From contig NZ_MKVJ01000019.1 in NCBI RefSeq assembly GCF_001898805.1, forward strand, positions 9,676-73,675: a stretch of DNA of 64,000 bases, read 5' to 3'. The translations under genes were made by a program, and so were the position numbers. Under the pieces are notes generated by a model. That model ran no database searches and had not been told where the DNA came from. It saw only the letters and a list, made by a program, of their open reading frames with translations. How positions within the stretch are numbered: the stretch's first letter is position 1; the number at the start of each line of letters is the position of its first letter. Below are positions 42,205 to 49,164 of this stretch, piece after piece. This DNA is from Leifsonia sp. 71-9 (GTDB lineage: Bacteria; Actinomycetota; Actinomycetes; Actinomycetales; Microbacteriaceae).

Positions 42205-43463
42205 GCGATACCCCCTGTTGTCTTCTTTTTGCGTCGGCCGCCGAGGACGACCACCACCACGATCACACCCGCGACGACGAGCACACCGACCACGATCCCC
42301 ACGATAAGCGGGACAGAAACCCCGCCGCCGCTCTGCGGCTGAACCGCCGCCCCGGGTGTCGCCGACGGGGCAGCCGTCGCCGCCGTGCCCGCATCCGCGA
42401 TCTGCTTCGCCGTCGGCTCACCCGAGGCCTTGTCCAGCAGCGGATTCTTGTCCGGATACTGCGACGGGTCCACCGCCAAGAGATGAGTAAGTGAGACCGG
42501 CCCGTAGCCGAACCCGCCCGTCTCGTCCCGCGCGAGCGGGTGATCCTCCGGCGTCGTGTTGTGAATCAGCGACTGGATCAACTGGTTCGCCGTCGCCTTC
42601 GGATACTTCTGCTTCGCAACCGCCAACATGCCCGCGACGATAGGAGTCGCGAGAGAAGCGCCCGACGTCGAGGTCGCAGTCCAGCTGCCGGCTTCGACGT
42701 CGCCGATTCCTGCAAGCCCCTCGCCTGCAGCGACAACAGTCACCTCGTCGACGATGTTGGGGACGCTCGGATTGTTCTCCGATGGCTGGATTGCGCCTGT
42801 GCTGGTGACCGAGTTCACGGCGACCACCCCGTTCGAGGCTGCCGGAAAAGCGGTGTTCTGGCTGGGATCGTTGTTGGTCGAGCCGACGACGACGACCCCA
42901 TGCGCAATCGCCTTCGCAAGCTCCGTGACGTCGCCCGAGGTAAGCGAATCCCAGGCGACGGAGGTGGTGACGATGCTGTTCCCATCGGCGACGGCCGCAT
43001 GAAGCGCCTGACCGAAGTCGCTCAGATCACGTCCGTCGACGACCTCCGTGGAGCATTTCTGTCCGTCGCCAAGACCATAGAAGGTGACGTCGGCCTTCGG
43101 GGAGATGCCTTTCACCGCGCTCGGACCTTGCCCGTTGCCGATGAGCTGCGAGGTGATGTTCGTGCCGTGCCGGGAGTTACTGGTCACCGTCGTCGTGGTC
43201 ACCGGCGACGCACAAGACATGGCGTCGGAGACGGTCAACGACGTTCCCTGGAACACGGGGAGGTCCGGATTGATCTGTCTGTCGATCACCGCGACCTTCA
43301 CCCCCTTGCCCGTCCACCCCTCGGACTGGACCTGGCCGACCTTGTAGAAGTCGTACCACCAGCTCGACCCGGTATCGGCCATCGCCGAAACCGCAGGAAC
43401 CGTCGCCAACGCCACAGCGAGCACGCCCGCGAACATGCCCCGCAGGGCTCCCCTCGACTTCAT
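42201..43463 (-). CDS. Second mycosin-like S8 serine protease of the T7SS locus
   Basis: A 420-residue membrane-anchored subtilase. It has a signal peptide (about 1-34), Asp in Val-Ala-Val-Ile-Asp-Arg-Gln, His in Ser-Arg-His-Gly-Thr-Asn, oxyanion Asn in Gly-Ser-Thr-Asn-Asn-Asp, and Ser in Thr-Ser-Gly-Ala-Ser-Leu-Ala-Thr-Pro. A Thr/Ala/Pro linker and a C-terminal helix (about 384-408) with a Lys/Arg-rich tail end it. The triad is complete; Arg follows the catalytic Asp where Thr or Ser is usual. ATG 43463 gives the signal peptide; the frame upstream adds only non-signal sequence. First gene of the long minus-strand T7SS operon. Confidence 0.9.
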   Translation of the reverse strand: MKSRGALRGMFAGVLAVALATVPAVSAMADTGSSWWYDFYKVGQVQSEGWTGKGVKVAVIDRQINPDLPVFQGTSLTVSDAMSCASPVTTTTVTSNSRHGTNITSQLIGNGQGPSAVKGISPKADVTFYGLGDGQKCSTEVVDGRDLSDFGQALHAAVADGNSIVTTSVAWDSLTSGDVTELAKAIAHGVVVVGSTNNDPSQNTAFPAASNGVVAVNSVTSTGAIQPSENNPSVPNIVDEVTVVAAGEGLAGIGDVEAGSWTATSTSGASLATPIVAGMLAVAKQKYPKATANQLIQSLIHNTTPEDHPLARDETGGFGYGPVSLTHLLAVDPSQYPDKNPLLDKASGEPTAKQIADAGTAATAAPSATPGAAVQPQSGGGVSVPLIVGIVVGVLVVAGVIVVVVVLGGRRKKKTTGGIA

Positions 43464-43755
43464 CGCACCCCATCCTGCAACCGTCGCGCACACCGCGCAT
43501 CCGTGCGGCCACTGCCTTTCGGGTCTCGCAGCGTCGGCGCCGGCGGCATCCCCCGAGACTCCACCCACAAGTATCACGGATGGTTCGTCTACCGCCAATC
43601 ATGGAGCGGACCAACCGGGCTCAATCGAGGACGAGCGCGCGGACGCTTCCGAAAGACCGCCCGGACGGCACGATCGCAATCGGCCACCGAGGGCGGCCGG
43701 AATAGGGTGCGGGCACGGTGGTGGGAGCTTCCGGGCGTCGGTATCGTCGGGGCGT
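43464..43755. promoter_or_regulatory. Divergent control region between the second mycosin and the effector gene
   Basis: This 292-base region lies between divergently transcribed T7SS genes and is the longest gene-free stretch in the window. It must hold promoters for the long minus-strand operon and for the effector-lipoprotein operon. By eye I find no convincing -35/-10 pair or dyad in it. Frames crossing it on both strands are extensions of neighbouring genes without ribosome sites. Confidence 0.4.
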
Positions 43756-45333
43756 ATGGGGGAATACGTTGCAAAGCTCGCGGCGCTCGCGGGCGCTCCG
43801 CGATACGGGATGGGGTCGGCGTTCACGAAGGCCGGCGAGGCTCTCGGGGAGGTCGCTCACGCAGCGCAACGCGCACGCTCGGATGTGGGGTTCAGCGGAG
43901 AGGCGGGGCACGCCGCCGAGTCACTGCTGGAGAGCCGCCGCCGGGCGCTCATCACGATCGCCGACGGGGCGTCGAAGGTCCCGGCACTGATCACCCGGGC
44001 GAACGACCAACTCGACCATGCACGCCGTGTCGCGAACGAGATCGGCGCCCGCACGGCGCCGCCGATGCGCGCCGAAGCTGCGGCTGCGGCGAAGGCCGCG
44101 CTCGAACGCTCCAACGAACAGGATGCCAAGCGCGCGTACACGGCGGTCGTGAAGGAGCTGCGCGCTCTGGCGGCGGAGCTGAAACCGCTGGTCGCGGACC
44201 TGTCGTCGGGTTCGTTCCCTGGCACGACCCAAGCGGGCCAGGCGAACGCTCCCGGGGGCCTGCGCGCGCTCAGTCAGCTCACACCCGCTCAGCTGGCAGC
44301 GCTGTCGACGGCCCAGCAGATCCGGCTGGCTGCGATGCTGTCGAAAGACCCGGACAAGGTCTGGGGATGGTGGATCACCCTGAGCGACGCCCAGCGCGCC
44401 ACGTTCCTGACACACCTCGCCCCGTTCCTCGGCCGGCTCGACGGGCTGCCGCCGGCGGTGCGCGTGGCGGCGAACCGGACGAATGCCGGGACCGATCTGG
44501 CGGCCAACGAAGCGGAGCTGGCTCGGCTTCGCGCGCTTCCCGGAAGCCCCGAGAACACTCACAAGATCGCCCTGCTCGAGACGGAGAACGACTACCTGAA
44601 GCGCGCGGTCGACGGCTCGGTGCAGCTGTACCTCTACGACCGCGACGCTTCGCGGGTGATCGAAGTGGTCGGCGATCTCTCGCAGACGCCCACCAACGTG
44701 ATCTACTACAACCCCGGGACGTTCACCGGGATGCCGGACTTCTGGAAGGGCGGGGTGCAGGCGATGGCGGGGTCGCTCGTGCAGGACCATCCGGGAGCTC
44801 TCGTCTTCGTCACCAAGGACGGCGCCTTCCCCGGCGAAAACGACACGAACCTCGGTGAACCGGACATGACGCGCATCCTGGAAGCGAACTCGGCGACATC
44901 CACCACGACGACCGCGGAACGGCTGGCATCGCTGCAACGCGGCGTCACCGCGAATCCGCAGTACACGTACGCGCAGGCCACGGCCATCGGCCACAGCTGG
45001 GGACTGGCGAACATCACCGCCTCGGAAGAGGCGGGAGCGCACTACGACCAGGTCATCTCCCTCTCCGGCGCCTGGATGCCGAAGGGATGGACCCCTGACC
45101 CGTCCACTACGTACCGGGACTACTCCTACCCGGACATCCTCCAGTACGCGCAGGAGTTCGGCGTCGTCGGTGAGAACCACGTCCCGCGCCGACCGGACAG
45201 CGGCTTCTCCTACGACCCGTACTACGAAGCACCTTCGGCGTTCGACTTCTTCGGCAACCACAACCTGATCACGACGGACTCGCAAGCGAACAAGTCCCTT
45301 CTGAACGACGTCAGGTGGGAGATCTTCGGGTGA
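43756..45333 (+). CDS. Predicted T7SS effector with C-terminal alpha/beta-hydrolase (DUF1023-like) domain
   Basis: A 525-residue protein without signal peptide. Residues 1-150 are helical and WXG/Esx-like in character (Ala-Phe-Thr-Lys-Ala-Gly-Glu-Ala-Leu...). A Leu-rich middle (Pro-Ala-Gln-Leu-Ala-Ala-Leu...Trp-Gly-Trp-Trp-Ile-Thr-Leu-Ser) leads to the hydrolase domain (about 300-525). The nucleophile elbow is Gly-His-Ser-Trp-Gly (Ser414), as in DUF1023, and a candidate catalytic His is His502 in Gly-Asn-His-Asn. The substrate is unknown; lipid ester or peptidoglycan-associated bonds are possible. It sits at the end of the T7SS locus and overlaps a lipoprotein gene, the arrangement of T7SS effector plus immunity pairs (inference). 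ATG 43756 is used, with GGGG 4 bases upstream. Confidence 0.75.
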   Translation: MGEYVAKLAALAGAPRYGMGSAFTKAGEALGEVAHAAQRARSDVGFSGEAGHAAESLLESRRRALITIADGASKVPALITRANDQLDHARRVANEIGARTAPPMRAEAAAAAKAALERSNEQDAKRAYTAVVKELRALAAELKPLVADLSSGSFPGTTQAGQANAPGGLRALSQLTPAQLAALSTAQQIRLAAMLSKDPDKVWGWWITLSDAQRATFLTHLAPFLGRLDGLPPAVRVAANRTNAGTDLAANEAELARLRALPGSPENTHKIALLETENDYLKRAVDGSVQLYLYDRDASRVIEVVGDLSQTPTNVIYYNPGTFTGMPDFWKGGVQAMAGSLVQDHPGALVFVTKDGAFPGENDTNLGEPDMTRILEANSATSTTTTAERLASLQRGVTANPQYTYAQATAIGHSWGLANITASEEAGAHYDQVISLSGAWMPKGWTPDPSTTYRDYSYPDILQYAQEFGVVGENHVPRRPDSGFSYDPYYEAPSAFDFFGNHNLITTDSQANKSLLNDVRWEIFG

Positions 45334-45851
45334 TGAAACGCGTATCGAAACTACTGATGGTTCTCGTGCTTGCCACCACCATGACTGCTTGCACCGGCAA
45401 CACAGGAAAGGGTCTGACACCGATGGAGACATTCGATTCGGCGCGCACGCCGCAGGAGGGCAAGGCCCAGTCGCTGGAGATGCAGGACGAACTCGTCGGC
45501 CTGATCCCCTCGGACTGGATCGCGAAACGCTCGACCGAGCAGGTATCGCACGTTCGCAAGTGCGGGCCGAGTGACGCCTACTCCTGGATGGGGCTGACCT
45601 CCCTGACGTTCACGTCCCCCCGTGACACCGACGAACTGGTCGATTCGATCGCCGAGCACTACAAAGATTCAAGATTCACCGTTTCGATCGGCAAGAATCC
45701 CTCCGGGTACCGCCGCGTGGACCTCACGGGTGTCGACGGCGAGGGATATCTCGTCGCGCCCGCCTCGAAGGACCTGACCAAACTGACCATCGATGCCTGG
45801 TCCCCCTGCTTCCTCCTGCCCGACGGCATGTCGGCGCTGGACAAGTTCTGA
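45333..45851 (+). CDS. Lipoprotein, possible immunity partner of the upstream effector
   Basis: A 172-residue protein. A basic N-terminus and hydrophobic core end in Met-Thr-Ala-Cys (Cys20), an acceptable actinobacterial lipobox, so it should be a membrane-anchored extracytoplasmic lipoprotein. The mature part has two further Cys (in Arg-Lys-Cys-Gly and Ser-Pro-Cys-Phe) that could form a disulfide, and no domain that I recognise. The ATG overlaps the hydrolase stop (TGATG); a GTG 3 bases earlier is equally possible. An outward-facing lipoprotein beside a secreted hydrolase fits immunity or an export accessory role, as proposed for TslA/TilA in Staphylococcus (analogy only). Confidence 0.75.
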   Translation: MKRVSKLLMVLVLATTMTACTGNTGKGLTPMETFDSARTPQEGKAQSLEMQDELVGLIPSDWIAKRSTEQVSHVRKCGPSDAYSWMGLTSLTFTSPRDTDELVDSIAEHYKDSRFTVSIGKNPSGYRRVDLTGVDGEGYLVAPASKDLTKLTIDAWSPCFLLPDGMSALDKF

Positions 45852-45860
45852 GGCGCGGGC

Positions 45861-46163
45861 ATGAGGCGGATCACGGCTGATCGCCGCACGGCGGCGGAGG
45901 CGGCGAGCGGAATCGCCGACACCCTGCCGTTGGTGCGGGAGTCGGCGACGCGTTTCCCCGGGGGTATCGCCGCCGGCGTAGAAGGAACGGAGGACTTCGA
46001 CGGGGCGTTCAACGACGCGACGAGCGCGATCGCGAACACGCTGCCGTCGGTCGCGTCGCTGATGAAGAGCACCTCCGACGCCATCGTCGCGACCGTCGAC
46101 GATCTGCTCGGAGCGGACCAGCAGAGCGCGACGGATCTGCGCGCGATCGACCGGGCGTTCTGA
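45861..46163 (+). CDS. Small helical EspC-like T7SS protein
   Basis: A 100-residue protein, 9 bases after the lipoprotein stop. It has two predicted amphipathic helices separated by a Gly/Asp-containing turn (Gly-Gly-Ile-Ala-Ala-Gly-Val-Glu-Gly-Thr-Glu-Asp-Phe). It is Esx-sized with no signal peptide and no Trp-X-Gly. It resembles EspC/type VII target proteins in size and composition. It may pair with the effector's N-terminal helical domain for export, or it may be a separate substrate. Identity is uncertain. Confidence 0.6.
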   Translation: MRRITADRRTAAEAASGIADTLPLVRESATRFPGGIAAGVEGTEDFDGAFNDATSAIANTLPSVASLMKSTSDAIVATVDDLLGADQQSATDLRAIDRAF

Positions 46164-46195
46164 CGCGGAGGACCGACAGCGTCCCGCAGCGATCC

Positions 46196-47026
46196 TCAGT
46201 CGAGGAAGAGCGCGCGGAGTCGTCGCGTGGTGAGGATGAGGCCGAGGACGACCATCACCACGAAGTAGAGGACGTGCCACAGCATCCCGAGGTCGACGGC
46301 TCCGGTCGTGAGCCCGCGGACGAGCTCGACGCCGTGCCAGAGCGGGAGGCAGCGGATGACCCACTGGATCGCCTCCGGGTAGACCGTGATCGGGTAGAAG
46401 GTCGCCGACAGCAGGAACATCGGCAGCAGCACGAAGTTGATCCAGTCCATCTGCTGGAAGGTCTTCATGTAGCTGGTGACGCCCATCCCAAAGCTGGCGA
46501 AGCCGAAGGCGATGAGGAGCACGGCCGGGAGCGCGAGCAGCGCCCACCACGACAGGTTGAGGCCGAGCGCCTGCATGACGAGCATGAAGCCGAGGGCGTA
46601 GAGGGCACCGCGGGCGAGTGCGAGCAGGATCTCGCCGAGGGCGACGTCGAGCGGCCCGAGGGAGGTGGAGAGCATCCCCTCGTACAGCTTGGCGAAGTGC
46701 ATCTTGAAGAAGACGTTCCAGGTGGAGTCGTACACCGCGCCGTTCATGGCGGCGGTCGCCAGGAGGGCCGGGGCGATGAAGGCGGCGTACGAGACCGGCT
46801 GCCCGGTCGAGGTGTGCACGTCGCCGACGAGCTTTCCGAGCCCGATGCCGAGCGAGAGCAGGTAGAAGATCGGCTCGAAGAAGCCGGACACGATGACGAG
46901 CCAGTTCGTGCTGCGGGTCGCGCGCCAGCCGCGCTGCATCACCGAGGTCGCGTTGCCGGCGTAGAGGGCGCGCAGCGGGCGGGAGCGGGAGACGGTCGCC
47001 GTCATCCGGTCGTCGGTCGCGGTCAT
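46196..47026 (-). CDS. ABC-2 type transporter permease (NodJ/DrrB-like), second subunit
   Basis: A 276-residue, six-helix ABC-2 permease with a cytoplasmic basic N-terminus (Trp-Arg-Ala-Thr-Arg-Ser-Thr-Asn-Trp) and the amphipathic coupling region before helix 1. It includes a Phe-Glu-Pro-Ile-Phe-Tyr-Leu-Leu motif near helix 1 and the Leu-Pro-Met-Phe-Leu-Leu-Ser-Ala-Thr-Phe-Tyr-Pro segment between helices 5 and 6 characteristic of drug/polysaccharide exporter permeases. It overlaps the preceding permease by 4 bases (ATGA). Together the two permeases and the ATPase form an exporter of NodIJ/DrrAB type; the cargo is not apparent. Confidence 0.9.
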   Translation of the reverse strand: MTATDDRMTATVSRSRPLRALYAGNATSVMQRGWRATRSTNWLVIVSGFFEPIFYLLSLGIGLGKLVGDVHTSTGQPVSYAAFIAPALLATAAMNGAVYDSTWNVFFKMHFAKLYEGMLSTSLGPLDVALGEILLALARGALYALGFMLVMQALGLNLSWWALLALPAVLLIAFGFASFGMGVTSYMKTFQQMDWINFVLLPMFLLSATFYPITVYPEAIQWVIRCLPLWHGVELVRGLTTGAVDLGMLWHVLYFVVMVVLGLILTTRRLRALFLD

Positions 47027-47874
47027 TTGTTCAGCCTCCGCCCGGTGATCCGGCGCGCCCACAGCCAGAACACGACCGCGAGCGCGGCCAGGTAGACGAC
47101 GTGCACGATCGTGAGCCACAGCGGCTCGGGCGAGCCGTAGGCGAACACGCGGGAGAGCTCGGTGGCGTGCCAGAGCGGGGAGATCCAGCCTATCCATTGG
47201 AGGTAGTCGGGCATGTTGGTCAGCGGGAAGAAGGTGCCGGAGAACAGCGTCATCGGCAGCAGCACGAAGCGCATCAGCATGGCGATCTGGCCGGTGTCCT
47301 GCTCGAGGGTCGCGACGTAGGCCATGACCGGGGCGCCGAAAGCCAGGCCGGCGAGCGTCGCGACGAACACGGTCACCCACCCCCACGGCCCGGGGACGGC
47401 GCCGAAGAGCAGCATGAACGCGTAGTAGACGATGCTCGTGCCGAGCAGGCGCGCGATCACGGAGATGACGATGCCGTCGATGATCTGACCCGGGGCGATC
47501 GGAGCGGCGTTCATGCCGAAGAAGGTGGGGTTCCACTTGAAGCCGAGCATCACCGGGTAGGTGAACTCCTCGCTCGCGACGGTGACCGCGGCGGTGCAGA
47601 GCAGCGCGGGCGCGACGAACGCGAGATAGCTGACGCCGTCGATGGCGTTCGGCCCGGTGTTCGCGCTGATCAGGCTCCCGAGGCCGACGCCCATCGCGAA
47701 GAGGTACACGAGCGGGTTGCCGAAGCCGGTGACCAGCAGCGTCTGCAGGTACGACCGCATGACACGGAAGCGGTGCTCGGCCACGTACCAGGCGCCGAAC
47801 CGCCGCGGACGCACGGCTGCGGCGAGCGCCTCCCGCGCGTCGCCGGACGTTCCCACACCGGTCTCGGCGCTCAT
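47023..47874 (-). CDS. ABC-2 type transporter permease (NodJ/DrrB-like), first subunit
   Basis: A 283-residue, six-helix ABC-2 permease paralogous to its downstream neighbour. It has Gly-Phe-Gly-Asn-Pro-Leu-Val-Tyr-Leu-Phe-Ala-Met-Gly-Val-Gly-Leu-Gly near helix 1 and Leu-Pro-Met-Thr-Leu-Phe-Ser-Gly-Thr-Phe-Phe-Pro before the last helix. Four-base overlaps join it to the ATPase upstream and the second permease downstream. The two different permeases probably form a heterodimer with an ATPase homodimer. Confidence 0.9.
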   Translation of the reverse strand: MSAETGVGTSGDAREALAAAVRPRRFGAWYVAEHRFRVMRSYLQTLLVTGFGNPLVYLFAMGVGLGSLISANTGPNAIDGVSYLAFVAPALLCTAAVTVASEEFTYPVMLGFKWNPTFFGMNAAPIAPGQIIDGIVISVIARLLGTSIVYYAFMLLFGAVPGPWGWVTVFVATLAGLAFGAPVMAYVATLEQDTGQIAMLMRFVLLPMTLFSGTFFPLTNMPDYLQWIGWISPLWHATELSRVFAYGSPEPLWLTIVHVVYLAALAVVFWLWARRITGRRLNK

Positions 47875-48797
47875 TCGATCAGGCTCCGGCCGGTGAGCCG
47901 CAGGAACACGTCCTCCAGGCTCGACCGGCGGACGAGGCTCGTGAGGGGATGGAGGCCGCGGTCGGTGATCCGCGCGAGCTCGGCCTCGCCATCCTCGCTG
48001 TAGACCAGGATGCGGTCGGGCAGCACCTCCACCCGCTCGCCGATGCCGCCGAGCTGCCCGGCGACCTCGGCGTTGCGTTCGGAGCCGAACCGCACCTCCA
48101 GCACCTCGCGGGTCGAGTACTCGCGGATGAGGGCGGCCGGCGAGCCCTCGGCCATGATCCTGCCCTTGTCCACGACGACCAGCCGGTCGCAGAGCTGCTC
48201 GGCCTCGTCCATGTAGTGCGTGGTGAGGACCAGCGTCGTGCCCTGCTCCTTCAGGCGGAAGAGGCGGTCCCAGAGGATGTGCCGCGCCTGCGGGTCGAGG
48301 CCGGTGGTCGGTTCGTCCAGCAGCAGGATGCGCGGGTCGTTGATGAGCGCCCGCGCGATCGTCAGTCTCCGCTTCATGCCGCCGGAGAGGTCGTCGACCT
48401 TGGCCTTCGCCTTGTCCTCCAGCTGGGCGAACTCGAGGAGCTCGTCGGCGCGACGGCGCACGCGGGCGGACGGCAGGCCGAAGTAGCGGCCGTAGACGAT
48501 GAGGTTGTCGCGCACGCGCAGTTCGGTGTCGAGGTTGTCCGCCTGCGGCACGACGCCGAGCTGCGAGCGGATCTCGGGGCCGTACCGGTCGGGGTCGAGC
48601 CCCAGGATGCTGAGGTCGCCGCCCGTGCGGGTGGAGACGGCGCCCACCATCCGCATCGTCGTGGACTTGCCGGCGCCGTTGGGGCCGAGCAGCCCGAACG
48701 ACTCCCCCGCCTCCACCTGGAAGCTGATGCCGTCGACCGCGGGGAAGTCCCTGTACGTCTTGACGAGGTCGGTGGCGGTGATGACGGGCGTCGGCAT
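47871..48797 (-). CDS. ABC exporter ATP-binding protein (DrrA/NodI-like)
   Basis: A 308-residue ATPase. Walker A is Gly-Pro-Asn-Gly-Ala-Gly-Lys-Ser-Thr (about 38-46), the signature Leu-Ser-Gly-Gly-Met-Lys-Arg-Arg (about 137-144), Walker B Leu-Leu-Leu-Asp-Glu-Pro-Thr (about 157-163), and the switch His is in Leu-Thr-Thr-His-Tyr-Met-Asp-Glu-Ala. The C-terminal extension of about 70 residues is typical of the DrrA/CcmA-like exporters. It is the first gene of a three-gene operon. A TACAGT hexamer (48806-48811) lies 8 bases upstream of the ATG, consistent with a near-leaderless transcript. The divergent HTH gene and its operators lie 95 bases away. Confidence 0.94.
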   Translation of the reverse strand: MPTPVITATDLVKTYRDFPAVDGISFQVEAGESFGLLGPNGAGKSTTMRMVGAVSTRTGGDLSILGLDPDRYGPEIRSQLGVVPQADNLDTELRVRDNLIVYGRYFGLPSARVRRRADELLEFAQLEDKAKAKVDDLSGGMKRRLTIARALINDPRILLLDEPTTGLDPQARHILWDRLFRLKEQGTTLVLTTHYMDEAEQLCDRLVVVDKGRIMAEGSPAALIREYSTREVLEVRFGSERNAEVAGQLGGIGERVEVLPDRILVYSEDGEAELARITDRGLHPLTSLVRRSSLEDVFLRLTGRSLIE

Positions 48798-48845
48798 AGT
48801 TCAGCACTGTAGCCCCGGCCGGGGACATCCCGGCGATCCAAGGGA

Positions 48846-48861
48846 GTCAATCTAGGTTGAC
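48846..48861. promoter_or_regulatory. Operator-like dyad 1 (GTCAAT-CTAG-GTTGAC)
   Basis: An imperfect copy (one mismatch) of the perfect dyad at 48874-48889, with starts 28 bases apart. It overlaps the -35 hexamer TTGACG of the small HTH gene and lies between that gene and the divergent ABC exporter operon. Confidence 0.6.
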
Positions 48862-48885
48862 GATGGAGCCGACGTCAACTATGGT
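48857..48885 (+). promoter_or_regulatory. Sigma70-type promoter of the small HTH gene (leaderless)
   Basis: TTGACG (48857-48862), 17-base spacer, TATGGT (48880-48885): consensus-like spacing. Seven bases later the ATG at 48893 begins, so the transcript is expected to start at or beside the initiation codon, i.e. leaderless. Both hexamers lie within GTCAA/GTTGAC dyads. Confidence 0.65.
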
Positions 48886-48889
48886 TGAC
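48874..48889. promoter_or_regulatory. Operator-like dyad 2 (GTCAAC-TATG-GTTGAC)
   Basis: Perfect 6-bp inverted repeat centred on the -10 hexamer of the small HTH gene. With dyad 1 it forms a tandem operator pair placed to block RNA polymerase. Autoregulation by the encoded HTH protein is likely (inference). Confidence 0.65.
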
Positions 48890-48892
48890 CGC

Positions 48893-49108
48893 ATGGACAG
48901 CAGCACCCTCCGCACCCTCGCCGGCGACGCCGGGTCCGACGACCCGATCGTCGCCCTGCGCGCCATCTCCCGGATGCACCGCGAACTCGACCAGATCGAG
49001 GCGGTCGCCGTGCGGCGCGCACGCAACGCCAACGCCACCTGGCAGCTCATCGCCCTGGCCCTCGGTGTCAGCAAACAGGCAGTCCACAAGAAGTACGGTC
49101 GGATGTAG
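48893..49108 (+). CDS. Small helix-turn-helix protein, probable autoregulator
   Basis: A 71-residue protein. An N-terminal helix (about 15-38, Leu-Arg-Ala-Ile-Ser-Arg-Met-His-Arg-Glu-Leu) is followed by a C-terminal HTH (about 46-68, Trp-Gln-Leu-Ile-Ala-Leu-Ala-Leu-Gly-Val-Ser-Lys-Gln-Ala-Val-His). There is no ligand domain. ATG 48893 is chosen because promoter spacing puts the transcript start there; longer starts at 48857, 48863 and 48881 fall inside the promoter and operators. It is divergent from the ABC exporter and 56 bases upstream of the fused ABC exporter, so either or both could be its targets (inference). Confidence 0.75.
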   Translation: MDSSTLRTLAGDAGSDDPIVALRAISRMHRELDQIEAVAVRRARNANATWQLIALALGVSKQAVHKKYGRM

Positions 49109-49164
49109 ACCGCCACCCGTCTGCCCTCCCCTCGTCGCAACCGAAGCACCCCGAACGGAAGACC

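Noticed and set aside
48857-48892. Longer small-HTH protein from 48857
   Set aside because: Begins at a TTG that is the promoter -35 hexamer, so it could not be transcribed from that promoter.
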